From Dendrosporobacter quercicolus (GTDB lineage: Bacteria; Bacillota; Negativicutes; DSM-1736; Dendrosporobacteraceae), in the NCBI RefSeq assembly GCF_900104455.1, contig NZ_FNHB01000004.1, forward strand, positions 207,055 through 271,054: a stretch of 64,000 nt of DNA, given 5' to 3'. Below, in pieces: positions 1-8,683 of the stretch. Positions within the stretch are counted from its first letter, which is position 1. The number at the start of each line of letters is the position of its first letter. Below the pieces are notes generated by a model that saw only the letters and a list, made by a program, of their open reading frames with translations, searched no databases and had not been told where the DNA came from. A program made the position numbers and the translations under genes.

Positions 1-147
<147 letters not shown>

Positions 148-225
148 AGTATTATGAAGAACCTTGATGGCTCTTTATTTATTTCTTAAAGTTAAGAAAC
201 TGACTCGCGATTTTCCAACCGCGAC

Positions 226-321
226 GCAGCATTTATGCTGCTAGTACTGAACAGTTCCTGTAGAACTGTTCAGGGCACATCTGGCATTTTTGTTCTTACA
301 TTGTTTAGTTTTCAGGGAACA
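226..321 (-). promoter_or_regulatory. rrn leader: hairpins and boxA-like antitermination segment
   Basis: Between the rrn promoters and 16S, the minus strand has a boxA-like TGTTCCCTGAAAACT segment (298-321) like those of Firmicute rRNA leaders. It is followed by a perfect 11-bp hairpin (247-257 with 263-273, 5-nt loop) and a 6-bp hairpin (226-231 with 236-241). These probably serve antitermination and processing of the rRNA precursor. The sequence shows the structures; the role is inferred from position. Confidence 0.6.
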
Positions 322-368
322 CTTTCGTCATTCTTTCTTTCAAGCCGTCGCGTTTTGGCGACTTTTAT

Positions 369-397
369 ATATTATCACACCAATTTATATGTGTCAA
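369..397 (-). promoter_or_regulatory. rrn promoter P2 (proximal)
   Basis: On the minus strand TTGACA (392-397) and TAATAT (369-374) are separated by exactly 17 bp, about 220 bp upstream of the 16S 5' end. It is a near-perfect sigma-A promoter pointing at the rRNA gene. Confidence 0.85.
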
Positions 398-497
398 TAT
401 ATTTTTTCGAAGATAATTTTTCAGCAATCTTCGAATGTTAACCCTTGGCCCTGCATTCAGCTTCCGGGATTGTCTTGCTGTTCACAGCGACTTAATA

Positions 498-526
498 AAG
501 ATATCACAGCAAAATAATTATGTCAA
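498..526 (-). promoter_or_regulatory. rrn promoter P1 (distal)
   Basis: On the minus strand TTGACA (521-526) and TATCTT (498-503) are separated by 17 bp, 129 bp upstream of P2. With P2 it forms the tandem promoter arrangement typical of rRNA operons. Confidence 0.75.
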
Positions 527-555
527 TTACCTGAACGCAAATTTCATTCGTTTCT

Positions 556-660
556 TTATTTACAACAATGCAGGCTTGCCTTAACAGCCAACACGCCAGT
601 TTGCACTCCGCTCTGTAAACACTGTATTGCCAATTCAGGCAATTGCAGCGGCGCAATCAC
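556..660 (-). CDS. possible 34-residue small ORF
   Basis: A GTG-started frame of 34 codons follows a strong AGGAGG with 8-nt spacing, just downstream of the GIY-YIG gene on the same strand. The product (starts MIAPLQLPELAIQ, ends CCK) has no motif I recognise and no clear membrane segment. It may be a real small protein, the remnant of a longer gene, or chance. The ribosome site is the only strong evidence. Confidence 0.3.
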   Translation of the reverse strand: MIAPLQLPELAIQCLQSGVQTGVLAVKASLHCCK

Positions 661-694
661 CTGAATCACCTCCTTATGCCGAGGCGCTGCTGCA

Positions 695-949
695 TCAATG
701 CTTCCGGCTGAAATCAGCGATTAGGCTCATTTTCACCGAGCGGGGCAGTTGTTTGATTGCCCATTCCCTTTTCTGCGCCTCTTTCCGGTCTCGGTGCTCT
801 TCAAAATACACCAGCTTAACCGGTCTCCGGCTTCGGGTATATTTGGCCCCATTCCCACGGTTATGCAAACTGACCCGGTGTTCTAAATTCATTGTCCAAC
901 CGGTATACAGGCTGCCGTCAGAACACTCCAGAATATAAATATAAGCCAC
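695..949 (-). CDS. GIY-YIG domain protein, UPF0213/YazA-YhbQ type
   Basis: This 84-residue protein is a single GIY-YIG domain of the short UPF0213 group. The N-terminus has the paired beta-strand signature (YIYILECSDGSLYTGWT), then a conserved N/R-rich segment and the R-RPVKLVYFEE strand. Family members are small single-domain nuclease-like proteins of uncertain cellular role. The GTG start overlaps the stop codon of the upstream cyclophilin gene by one base (TAGTG) and has no obvious ribosome site of its own, so it is probably translated by coupling as the last gene of the hrpB-thi-MBL-cyclophilin run. Confidence 0.85.
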   Translation of the reverse strand: MAYIYILECSDGSLYTGWTMNLEHRVSLHNRGNGAKYTRSRRPVKLVYFEEHRDRKEAQKREWAIKQLPRSVKMSLIADFSRKH

Positions 950-1551
950 TATTTAGACTCGATAATCGTAATTTTTTTAATAATGACATCTGTCAGCGGT
1001 TTATCTTGCACTCCGGTTTTTACTTTCCCGATTTCCTGCACCACTTCCATTCCTTCTACGACCTTGCCGAATACGGCATGCTTGTCATCAAGCCAGGGCG
1101 TGGCAGCCAGCGTAATAAAAAACTGTGATCCGCCGGTATTAGGCCCTGCATTGGCCATTGACAGAATTCCGGCCGAGGAATGACGCAAGCTGCGATTAAA
1201 CTCGTCAGCAATGGTATAGCCCGGACCGCCTGTACCATTGCCCTGGGGATCGCCGCCCTGAATCATGAATCCGTCAATTACCCGGTGGAAAATCAGGCCA
1301 TTATAAAACCCCTTATTGACCAGGGTAATAAAGTTTTTCGCAGTACCTGGCGCTTTATCTTCATATAATTCAACTTTAAAATTTCCCTGGGATGTTTCAA
1401 ACAACGCCAGGCTGTTTTTCTTGCCCGCAGTTTCCGTTTGGCCGGTATTGTCAGCAACTGGCGGAGCAGGCGTTGGACTCGCTTGATTGCCGGAACAGCC
1501 TAAAGCAGGCAGCAGCACGAGCATCAACAGTAATACCCATAACTTTTTCAT
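949..1551 (-). CDS. cyclophilin-type peptidyl-prolyl cis-trans isomerase, lipoprotein
   Basis: The 200-residue product has an N-terminal lipoprotein signal (lipobox LPALGC, Cys at about residue 19), a short Ser/Pro/Thr-rich linker, and a cyclophilin domain from about residue 45 with the active-site motif [15 protein letters not shown] and the downstream GSQFFITLA segment. It should catalyse prolyl isomerisation of exported proteins while anchored on the outer face of the inner membrane. The start has an AAGGA site; it lies 3 nt after the MBL hydrolase stop and overlaps the GIY-YIG gene, which places all three on one transcript. Confidence 0.93.
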   Translation of the reverse strand: MKKLWVLLLMLVLLPALGCSGNQASPTPAPPVADNTGQTETAGKKNSLALFETSQGNFKVELYEDKAPGTAKNFITLVNKGFYNGLIFHRVIDGFMIQGGDPQGNGTGGPGYTIADEFNRSLRHSSAGILSMANAGPNTGGSQFFITLAATPWLDDKHAVFGKVVEGMEVVQEIGKVKTGVQDKPLTDVIIKKITIIESK

Positions 1552-1554
1552 TAC

Positions 1555-2277
1555 TCACACATCCTTCTCTTTTGCAAAAATCCTTTTATCACCTGATTGA
1601 TCCGGGCACCACACGGTTACGTTCCGCTGTTGCCCGGGGAAATTAGGCGGCGGCGACCACACTTTCCCCCTGGTGTGCATGGCAATCAGCTGAGACACAG
1701 TCACAGTCTGGCAAAACACTTCAACCCCAGCCGCCCGGTACTCTTCCAGCCGGCTGTCCACTGGAAAAAAGGCAATATCCAAATTCAAATGAGCGATCTT
1801 CGTCATTTCAGCCCTGAATGCGGCTTCAGCCAACCGGATATTCTCAGCTGTATCTCCCTTCCAATGCCACCAGTTTAAATCACCGGCATGAAACAGCCGC
1901 CAGTCATCCACTTCGACATAAAACGAAACGCCCTCATCAGTCGAACCGTAAGTAGCCACCCGCAATGCACCTGATACCGCCGTCTCATATGGCGTCATAA
2001 AGACAACTTTCTCCTTCTTTATCTGGCGAATGCCCTCCTCATAGCGAATATCATCGCTGAGAAAATAGGAGCATACCTTGTCCTGCCACTGGCCGATTGC
2101 CGGATTATAGTGATCCGCGTGGCGATGTGAACAGAAAATCCAGACATTTTCACTGTTGTCAATCAATTGTTCTAAATTAACGGCCGTATTAAGATAATAA
2201 TCGAAGATCAGTAAATTATGTCCGGATTTAACCGCAAAACCACTATTGAATAAATAATGTACTTCCAAACTTGGCAT
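1555..2277 (-). CDS. MBL-fold metal-dependent hydrolase
   Basis: The 240-residue product has the metallo-beta-lactamase signature HRHADH (residues about 51-56), which binds two metal ions, and a second ligand segment HAGDLNWWHW near residue 130. It looks like the short, soluble MBL hydrolases of unknown substrate (COG2220-like). I chose the second Met because it is 8 nt from AGGAGG while the first is only 2 nt away. It sits between thiW and the cyclophilin gene in a tightly spaced run. Nothing indicates its substrate. Confidence 0.85.
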   Translation of the reverse strand: MPSLEVHYLFNSGFAVKSGHNLLIFDYYLNTAVNLEQLIDNSENVWIFCSHRHADHYNPAIGQWQDKVCSYFLSDDIRYEEGIRQIKKEKVVFMTPYETAVSGALRVATYGSTDEGVSFYVEVDDWRLFHAGDLNWWHWKGDTAENIRLAEAAFRAEMTKIAHLNLDIAFFPVDSRLEEYRAAGVEVFCQTVTVSQLIAMHTRGKVWSPPPNFPGQQRNVTVWCPDQSGDKRIFAKEKDV

Positions 2278-2305
2278 TGACATTACCTCCTAATATACCA
2301 AATGC

Positions 2306-2797
2306 TTACTCGCCAAATTTAGCCCTAAACAATGCAGTGATTGGCGTGAGATAAATAACATAGGCGATTAAACTGCCGCCGGCGGCGCTGATCAGAAACG
2401 GAACAACAAAGAAAAACGCGCCTGCTGTGGTTCCCAAAATATATTTGGCCAGGGGAACGGCAACAAGCCCCCCCAGTAAGCCGGTGCCAATCATTTCACC
2501 GATTATGGCTCCAACAACACTATTCGTTTTTTGATAAATGATTCCCGACAGGGCTGCGCCAAACATACTGCCTGGAAAAGCCAGCAAAGAGCCTGTACCG
2601 GCAAGATTCCGCACCACTGCTATGCCAAACGCGGCGCTTAACGAATAGCGCATCCCCAAAAATACCGAAACCAGTACATTAATGGTATGCTGAACGGGAA
2701 AACATTTGGCGACCCCTAACGGGATATACACAATATGCGCCGAAAGAACGCCTATTGCCATAAACAACGCTGTCATGGTTAATTTTTGCAAAGCCAC
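2306..2797 (-). CDS. thiW: thiazole-precursor ECF transporter S component ThiW
   Basis: A 163-residue, very hydrophobic protein with about five membrane segments matches the ThiW family: the substrate-capture subunit of an energy-coupling-factor transporter, believed to import the thiazole moiety of thiamine. It starts at GTG, 6 nt after GGAGG, 13 nt downstream of thiM. The pairing with the thiazole kinase ThiM supports the assignment: ThiW brings hydroxyethylthiazole in and ThiM phosphorylates it. The shared EcfA/EcfT module is not in the window. No TPP riboswitch precedes the pair. Confidence 0.9.
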   Translation of the reverse strand: MALQKLTMTALFMAIGVLSAHIVYIPLGVAKCFPVQHTINVLVSVFLGMRYSLSAAFGIAVVRNLAGTGSLLAFPGSMFGAALSGIIYQKTNSVVGAIIGEMIGTGLLGGLVAVPLAKYILGTTAGAFFFVVPFLISAAGGSLIAYVIYLTPITALFRAKFGE

Positions 2798-2810
2798 GCC
2801 CTACCTCCGC

Positions 2811-3608
2811 CTAACTAAGCCGGATATAGCGGCCTAACAGCTCGCCATTCAGCCTCGATACCGCATCAAACAATCTCATCCTGAACAATCCCGTTCCCTC
2901 TCCCGGCTGCAAAGCCTGTTGCGCCATTTCGCCGGCTATTCCCATCATTGCCACGCCGGCTACCGCTCCGGTAAACGCATCAGTTACGGCGCAGCAGCTG
3001 CCAACCAGTGAAGAACTCATACAACCGGCGCCGGTAACCCTGGTTAGCATAATATGGCCGTTATCCAGGCGGCGCACCTGATTGCCATTGGCAATAAAAT
3101 CGGTTTTCCCGGTCACTGCAACGACACAGCCCAGCTTTTGCGACAACTGTCCGGCGATTTTTTCGGCATTGCTTTCATCAGCTACTGAATCCACGCCTCT
3201 GATATCGGCAGTCACACCAGCGAGAACTGTGATCTCCGACATATTGCCCCGAATAACAGCAGGCTTCACTTCAGCCAGAATCCTCCTTGCGACGGCAGTA
3301 CGGTATTCAGTCGCCCCGGCCCCTACAGGATCGAAAATAACCGGAATACCCTTGGCTGCGGCCTTCCGTCCTGCGGCCAGCATTGCTTCAACCGTCAGTG
3401 AACTTAGTGTTCCAATATTCAACACAAGTGACGCCGCCTGTGCCGCCATTTGTTCGACTTCCTTTGGTTCACTGGCCATAACCGGCGATGCGCCGACAGC
3501 CAGCGTAATGTTGGCCGAATCATTGGCAGTAACATAATTGGTGATATGGTGAACCAAAGGGCGTTGTTCTTTTATTTTTTCAATGACCGCCTTAATTTTA
3601 CTTAACAT
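2811..3608 (-). CDS. thiM: hydroxyethylthiazole kinase
   Basis: This 265-residue ribokinase-like enzyme phosphorylates 4-methyl-5-(2-hydroxyethyl)thiazole in thiamine salvage. Visible family features are the N-terminal PLVHHITNYVTANDSAN segment, GNMSE mid-protein, and the TGAGCMSS catalytic region with its conserved Cys. I start it at the ATG 8 nt after AAGGAG; an in-frame GTG three codons upstream is less well placed. It lies 63 nt downstream of hrpB and 13 nt upstream of thiW. Confidence 0.95.
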   Translation of the reverse strand: MLSKIKAVIEKIKEQRPLVHHITNYVTANDSANITLAVGASPVMASEPKEVEQMAAQAASLVLNIGTLSSLTVEAMLAAGRKAAAKGIPVIFDPVGAGATEYRTAVARRILAEVKPAVIRGNMSEITVLAGVTADIRGVDSVADESNAEKIAGQLSQKLGCVVAVTGKTDFIANGNQVRRLDNGHIMLTRVTGAGCMSSSLVGSCCAVTDAFTGAVAGVAMMGIAGEMAQQALQPGEGTGLFRMRLFDAVSRLNGELLGRYIRLS

Positions 3609-3640
3609 TAGTCTCACTCCTTAAAAACTCCGGCTGGTGA

Positions 3641-3664
3641 CTTAGCATGCAGTCTTTTTCCGCC
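3641..3664. repeat. short fragment of a dispersed repeat (copy C)
   Basis: The 24 bp between hrpB and thiM match, with one difference, the start of the repeat at 50914-51000 (CTTAGCATGC-GTCTTTTTCCGCC). Only this end of the element is present. Confidence 0.45.
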
Positions 3665-3671
3665 TGAGACG

Positions 3672-6167
3672 CTAACTGCGCTGTTTAACCGGCTTGGCAG
3701 TCATTGCCTGCAAGGGATCATCAGGCCAATAATGCTTGGGATACCGGCCGGCGAGATCCCGTTTTACTGCATAGTAGGCCTGACGCCAAAAGCTGGCCAG
3801 ATCTGTGGTTACCTGTACTGGACGGCAGGCCGGCGACAGCAGCTGCAGCGTTAGCGGAACTTTTCCGCCGGCAATACGCGGTGTTTCGGTCAAGCCGAAA
3901 AGCTCCTGCAGCCTGGCTGCCAATACCGGCTTGGCGGGGTCGCTGTAATCCAGTAAAATCCGCCGGCCGCTTGGCGCAAGGATGCAGGCCGGAGCCAATT
4001 CCTCTAATTCCTGCCGGTCTTGCCAGGTAAACATAGCTTCAAATATAGCAAACAGGTGAATACTTTTCAGTTCTTCCCGGCTGGTTATTCCCCTGAGAAA
4101 AGGCGCCAGCCAGCCGTTCAAATCCTTCAATAATACGGAATCCGACAGATCCGGCCATTTGGTGCAATCCAAATAGTGAAGAAAATTAACCCGGGCCTGA
4201 AACTGCCTGGCTGCTTTTGTCCAGGGCAAAATGCCCAGGCCCTCAGTGGCAATCCCGGCCAATAAAGCTGTTAGCAAAGCATCGGCAGACGGTCTGGTAA
4301 CCGCTTCCTTAAGCGTAATAGCCCCCAGCCGCCAGTTGCTTCTGGACCGGACGCTTTGTGATGAGCGATCCCAGAGCACCGCTGTTTCCTGATAAATCTG
4401 GCTGGAAAAACACTGCAGTATGCTTTCCAGACTTACGGCAATTGCCAAATAAATATGGCTTTCCGCCCCCTTGTCATCCAGCTCAACTGCAACAATATAC
4501 CGCTCGGCGGCCAATAACTGATTGGCCGCCAGCCTGGCGCCACGCCCGTTTTGCAGCAGAAAGCGCCCATCGCCGCGCGACTGGGCGATCCGGTCGGGAT
4601 AGGCCAAAGCCAGCAGCAGTCCACAGGACTCGATATCACTGGCACTGCCCTGACCGGTTATATTTAAACTTCTTTTCCAATAAGCAATTTCCTTCCTGAT
4701 TGGCCGGTAAACTGTCGAAGCCAACTCCTTCGAAGTATTATTACTAAGACAATTGCGGATAACCTCAAGCCGCAGGCGCAAATCAGCGTCCTGACCTGGC
4801 GCAGCCCTCCGCAGAAGGCCCTGCTCACTTAACAATGCCGCAATTTCACATGCCATTGGCCCCAGCCCCAACGGAACCGCTTTCAGCATCATGTGCGCCA
4901 GCCTGGGCTGACAGCTCAGGCTGGCCATTGCGCGGCCATGGACTGTAATGATCCCGTCCGGGTCTAAGGCCCCTAAACGGGACAGCAACTCACGGGCCTG
5001 GCTGAATGCAGCCCGGGGCGGACAATCCAGCCAGCTTAGCCCGGCAGGATCAGCTACACCCCAGGCTGCCAGTTCCAGCGCAAGTGATGTCAGATCAGCG
5101 TCATAAATTTCCGGTCTGCTGTTGGGGCTGAATCCGGCTTCTTCCTGTTTGCTCCAAAGCTTAAAACACAGTCCTGGTCCCAGGCGGCCGGCCCGTCCCT
5201 GCCGTTGTTTGGCGGCGGCCAGGGAAACCGGGACGGTGGCCAAATGAGTCATGCCCGTTCGCGGTGCAAAACGCGGTACCCGCATCAGCCCGCTGTCAAT
5301 AACAACCTCTACCCCTTCAACCGTTAAGCTGGTCTCGGCAATGGCCGTCGCCAAAACAATTTTCCGGCAGCCCCGCCGCGCCGGCAGCAGTGCTGCATCC
5401 TGTTCGGCCGGCGGCAATCCCCCATGCAGCGGCAAAACTTTTACATATTCAGCCAGCTTGTACTGCTTTAAATGCTTTATCGTTCGCCTGATTTCACCAA
5501 TCCCCGGCAAAAAAACCAAAATATCGCCGGTTGACAGCTCAAGCGCTTTTAAGATTGTTTTGGTCACAGCCGCCTCAATATTGGTGTCCGGCGGCACGGC
5601 ATTGTGGAAAGACTGTACGGAATAGGATCGGCCTTCACTCACCATTACCGGAGCATTGTTTAACATGGCGGCCACCGGCTCAGCGTCCATTGTCGCCGAC
5701 ATCACCAGTAGTTTTAAATCCTGCCGTAAAAAGGTTTGCGCTTGCAGACACAAAGCCAAACCAAGATCGGCCTGTAAACTCCGTTCATGAAACTCGTCAA
5801 AAATAATCAAACCTACATCTTCCAAGGCGGGATCGGTCTGAATCATTCTGGTAAGAACCCCTTCGGTGACTACCTCAATTTTGGTATCCCGGCCGGTGCA
5901 CGAATCCAGCCGCACCCGGTATCCAACCGTTTGTCCTGTGGCTTCACCCAGCAACTTAGCCATATACCTGGCTGCAGCTTTGGCCGCAATGCGCCGCGGC
6001 TCCAGCATTAAAATTCGCCTGCCGGCCAGCCAGGCCTCTCCTAACAGCGCCAACGGCACCTGCGTGGTCTTCCCGGCCCCCGGCGGAGCAATCAGAACAA
6101 CATTCGCATTGGCGTTAAGCCTAGCTTTCAAGTCAGCCAATACCGTCTTTATTGGTAAACAAACCAT
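3672..6167 (-). CDS. hrpB: ATP-dependent helicase HrpB
   Basis: An 831-residue DEAH-box helicase, about the usual HrpB length. It has Walker A APPGAGKTT at residues 27-35, the DEFHERS box (DEAH variant) near residue 125, SAT motif MSATMD, motif VI QRQGRAGR, and the long C-terminal HrpB-specific region. It probably remodels RNA or RNA-protein complexes in the cytoplasm; in most bacteria the precise role is unknown. The AGGAG site is rather far (about 13 nt) from the ATG. It heads the run leading into thiM. Confidence 0.95.
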   Translation of the reverse strand: MVCLPIKTVLADLKARLNANANVVLIAPPGAGKTTQVPLALLGEAWLAGRRILMLEPRRIAAKAAARYMAKLLGEATGQTVGYRVRLDSCTGRDTKIEVVTEGVLTRMIQTDPALEDVGLIIFDEFHERSLQADLGLALCLQAQTFLRQDLKLLVMSATMDAEPVAAMLNNAPVMVSEGRSYSVQSFHNAVPPDTNIEAAVTKTILKALELSTGDILVFLPGIGEIRRTIKHLKQYKLAEYVKVLPLHGGLPPAEQDAALLPARRGCRKIVLATAIAETSLTVEGVEVVIDSGLMRVPRFAPRTGMTHLATVPVSLAAAKQRQGRAGRLGPGLCFKLWSKQEEAGFSPNSRPEIYDADLTSLALELAAWGVADPAGLSWLDCPPRAAFSQARELLSRLGALDPDGIITVHGRAMASLSCQPRLAHMMLKAVPLGLGPMACEIAALLSEQGLLRRAAPGQDADLRLRLEVIRNCLSNNTSKELASTVYRPIRKEIAYWKRSLNITGQGSASDIESCGLLLALAYPDRIAQSRGDGRFLLQNGRGARLAANQLLAAERYIVAVELDDKGAESHIYLAIAVSLESILQCFSSQIYQETAVLWDRSSQSVRSRSNWRLGAITLKEAVTRPSADALLTALLAGIATEGLGILPWTKAARQFQARVNFLHYLDCTKWPDLSDSVLLKDLNGWLAPFLRGITSREELKSIHLFAIFEAMFTWQDRQELEELAPACILAPSGRRILLDYSDPAKPVLAARLQELFGLTETPRIAGGKVPLTLQLLSPACRPVQVTTDLASFWRQAYYAVKRDLAGRYPKHYWPDDPLQAMTAKPVKQRS

Positions 6168-6210
6168 TAATTTATTTTCACTCCTATTTCCGGGAAATAT
6201 CAGTCAATCC

Positions 6211-6256
6211 TGAGCGAGGGAAAACAGGCCGGCGCCGGCCTGTTTTCCCTCGCTCA
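6211..6256. terminator. 46-bp perfect palindrome, probable bidirectional terminator
   Basis: Positions 6211-6233 are the exact reverse complement of 6234-6256 with no loop bases. The inner GC-rich part is flanked by AAAA and TTTT, so a shorter hairpin followed by U residues can form on either strand. It lies just after the stop of the DUF3298 gene and before hrpB, both on the minus strand. Confidence 0.7.
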
Positions 6257-6288
6257 ACAGCTATTCGAATAACTCTTTTCCAAAAAAA

Positions 6289-7020
6289 CTAATTTATATT
6301 AGAACTCTTGCCTAACTCAGACCTGGCTTTATTAAGGTTTATCTGCGCGGATAATACCGCCTGACCAAATTCAGGCTTCAGGATATCGGCCAGTTGTTCA
6401 TAGGGAATTTCAAACTTTAAAAAACCGTACACATAAGGTGTGTATTCGTAAATTTGATAAAAAACAATGACCGCTTTGGCGCTAAGATAAAATTCCTGAC
6501 CGGTTTCCTTCAGGCCATTATACGGAGCAATAAAGGTAATTCCTCTGGTTATCATCTGCTGTTGAATCAGGCCGTTGATACGCGCCTTATAATCACTGCC
6601 GGACTTGAATAGATCAGGCAGCTGATACGTTTGGCCAGTCCGGGCATTCATCGTAAAAGCCTTTAAAAATGCCATTGGATGAGCCGCCTGCTCAGGGAAA
6701 AGCGATTCAGTAATTGTCAAACTCAGAATGTTGGCTGTGTTAAAATGAACCAGGTATTCTGTTCGTATTGTTGTTTTCTGCATCTGCCCGGCATCACCCG
6801 CCAACCTGTCCAGTTCTTCCTGTAACGTATTGTTCAGTCTTTTTTGCACATCGTAATCCGGCAGTTCCTGGATCGTAGGCCAAAACAGCGCCTGATCGGC
6901 AATTTTCACCTCATACGGCAGAACATTTGCATAAATAGGTTTGTTTTTAACACTTTTGACATGATACCAGCCCGCTGCCAACAGCAAAGCCATAGTGAAA
7001 AACAATACTAGTTTTCGCAT
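6289..7020 (-). CDS. secreted DUF3298 domain protein (RsiV-like C-terminal fold)
   Basis: The 243-residue product has one N-terminal hydrophobic segment (residues 4-18) and then an extracytoplasmic region ending in a DUF3298-like domain, recognised by the FYLSAKAVIVFYQIYEYTP segment and the closing GFLKFEIPYEQL. The domain is found in RsiV anti-sigma factors and PdaC deacetylases, where it faces outside and binds glycan or lysozyme. Here there is no anti-sigma N-terminus and no deacetylase domain, so the function is open. A good GGAGA ribosome site precedes ATG. Confidence 0.75.
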   Translation of the reverse strand: MRKLVLFFTMALLLAAGWYHVKSVKNKPIYANVLPYEVKIADQALFWPTIQELPDYDVQKRLNNTLQEELDRLAGDAGQMQKTTIRTEYLVHFNTANILSLTITESLFPEQAAHPMAFLKAFTMNARTGQTYQLPDLFKSGSDYKARINGLIQQQMITRGITFIAPYNGLKETGQEFYLSAKAVIVFYQIYEYTPYVYGFLKFEIPYEQLADILKPEFGQAVLSAQINLNKARSELGKSSNIN

Positions 7021-7143
7021 GATGATCTCCTAATTCCCGCCGGTCTAGTTTAAATATGGCCCAAAGTCCGGCGCTGTATTCACATTACAAGGGTTGGCAC
7101 GGAATAATGCCCGTGACGGTGCGCAGCCGGCTGCGCAAACAAG

Positions 7144-7314
7144 CTATTTACGCGCCAGAATATAATATTTGGCGACAATTAAAACTCCTGTAACAATAAA
7201 TACTGTATCCAGCACAGTTTGCAAAGTATCGCCCCAGGGCCACTGACGGTTATATAAATGAAAAGCGATAATAAGGATAAACACTAGATCATTGAATTTA
7301 CTGGTCTTATTCAT
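7144..7314 (-). CDS. small hydrophobic membrane protein, 56 residues
   Basis: An ATG frame of 56 codons encodes MNKTSKFNDLVFILIIAF and continues to two hydrophobic stretches (about residues 9-21 and 36-50) separated by NRQWPWGDT, ending in ARK. The pattern is of a two-segment or hairpin membrane protein. An in-frame stop nine codons upstream fixes the start. A GGGAGGGAG ribosome site is 18 nt upstream, too far unless a small AGCG/CGCT hairpin between them folds. I do not recognise a family. It is in the same direction as the DUF3298 gene 124 nt downstream. Confidence 0.6.
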   Translation of the reverse strand: MNKTSKFNDLVFILIIAFHLYNRQWPWGDTLQTVLDTVFIVTGVLIVAKYYILARK

Positions 7315-7606
7315 CCCGCAGCGAAGCCGCTTCTCCCTCCCTTATCGTCATTATAACCCGGCTACGCCGGAACGCCGCAAAAACCGCAACCGGGAGCTGA
7401 CCTTAAACCTGAAAAATCAGAGCCTTTTTACTTGTAAATCCCAAGACTTCCCCAGTCTTTACCGCGATTCTTGATCCTATTATAACATGTTCAGCAAGAA
7501 AGAACAGGCTCAATTGCGGAATAGAATTGGCAGACAATCCGGCGGGACTAATACCAGGCATATTCATGGCTTGCGCTCACTGTCAGTGTCCGGCTGCTCG
7601 GCCATT
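7315..7606. other. intergenic, mostly unassigned
   Basis: No convincing gene. On the minus strand the stretch is the 5' region of the small membrane protein and contains a GC-rich hairpin (CCGGC-GTA-GCCGG near 7357-7369). No known riboswitch consensus is visible. Confidence 0.4.
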
Positions 7607-7646
7607 GACAAAAATCCTTTGCCGGTACGGGCAAAGGATTTTTGTC
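7607..7646. terminator. intrinsic terminator, likely bidirectional
   Basis: A perfect 16-bp stem (7607-7622 with 7631-7646) around an 8-nt loop with A- and T-rich flanks inside the arms. It lies 46 nt after the stop of the DUF2314/DUF2185 gene. Confidence 0.8.
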
Positions 7647-7691
7647 TGTGCAACTGCTGCTGCCCGGGCTGAACCCGAAATAGTTTCGCCT

Positions 7692-8303
7692 TTAGTCCTT
7701 CACTTTTCTCCAGGGTTGGCCCGGTCGTGATCTTTTAAAGGCTGCACCAATACCGCCAATTTGGAAAACTTCAAATAAGCTTGCATCTTTTGCCAGCAGG
7801 CACCCAATCTCAATCAGCCGGATATTCGAGCATTCCTCGGCATAGCCGCTAGGTTCATAGCCGGTGAAAATGCGCCAGCCGGAGTCCTCGTCACACTCCG
7901 GAGTTTCCCGGCGGATACAACAAAATGACTCTCCCGGTTCAAGACACAAAGCCGATACCAGGGCTAGTTTATCGGCATACTGCCCCCCCCCGTCATTCTG
8001 TATAAGGATCGTCTGGGCAATATGTTCGGCGCCAAACTCAATTGTATCACCGCAATTTAAATTTTTTATATAAACCGGTTGAACGACCAAGATCCCCTCA
8101 TACCGGCTCCCGGCCGCTTTTATATTCACAATTTCAACCCACAGGCGTTCTGCTCTCGGTTCTCCAAGCTCCGGCGCTGCTAACAGAAAATGCAGCCTTA
8201 CCCGTTTGCCGGGCTTCTGGCCGCTTCGCTCAGTCCGACTGGGAATAAAGAAAGAGTCGCCGTACTTTTGCGCCCTGGTTTCTACATTCTCCAAACTCCA
8301 CAT
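7692..8303 (-). CDS. DUF2314 + DUF2185 (Imm33-like) two-domain protein
   Basis: The 203-residue protein seems to join two small domains. Residues about 35-95 resemble DUF2314 (RLWVEIVNI followed by VYIKNLNCGDTIEFG). Residues about 120-165 resemble DUF2185/Imm33 (SGWRIFTGYEPSGYAEE). Both are small domains of unknown biochemistry; DUF2185 is often found among immunity proteins of polymorphic toxin systems. No toxin gene lies next to it here, so it could be an orphan immunity protein or an unrelated housekeeping protein. No signal peptide is seen, so it is probably cytoplasmic. Domain names come from recalled motifs and need a profile search. Confidence 0.6.
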   Translation of the reverse strand: MWSLENVETRAQKYGDSFFIPSRTERSGQKPGKRVRLHFLLAAPELGEPRAERLWVEIVNIKAAGSRYEGILVVQPVYIKNLNCGDTIEFGAEHIAQTILIQNDGGGQYADKLALVSALCLEPGESFCCIRRETPECDEDSGWRIFTGYEPSGYAEECSNIRLIEIGCLLAKDASLFEVFQIGGIGAAFKRSRPGQPWRKVKD

Positions 8304-8531
8304 TGACTGGCTTACCTCCTTAGCCTATTAAGGCCTGTAAAATTCAACCGCCTTGCAATCAATTGCCAATCTCTAAACAGATTTGTCTGCTTCCTATAAA
8401 TAATATCGGGCATTTCAGCTAACGGCAGTATTGGACTTCAGTCCTGTTTTGGCAGGCCTTTCATCCCCTTTTTATATCCATTGCGTTGGTCTTAAACAGC
8501 CGGACGCTGGAGCTTAGCCTTACTTTTTGCC
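8304..8531. other. intergenic, nothing found
   Basis: No gene or recognised RNA element; AT-rich sequence upstream (minus strand) of the DUF2314/DUF2185 gene, carrying the ribosome site AGGAGG near its start. Confidence 0.4.
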
Positions 8532-8570
8532 AAAAAAAAGACAGACAGCAATAACGCCATCGCTGCCTGT
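8532..8570 (-). terminator. intrinsic terminator
   Basis: On the minus strand a 9-bp stem (8541-8549 with 8562-8570, one G-U pair) is followed by eight T residues (8532-8539). It lies about 115 nt after the stop of the 8684-9154 gene. Confidence 0.75.
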
Positions 8571-8683
8571 GGTTCTTGTGCTGATAAAATGATTTTCAAT
8601 CCGGTATTTTTCCTAATTATTTTCCTGACGGCCTATCGTAAACGGCTAAAAGGCACCCGCTGGTAACTTCCAGTAAGCAATTG

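Noticed and set aside
3609-3671. TPP riboswitch upstream of thiM
   Set aside because: The gap to hrpB is about 63 nt, too short, and no CTGAGA...ACCTGATCTGG blocks are present.
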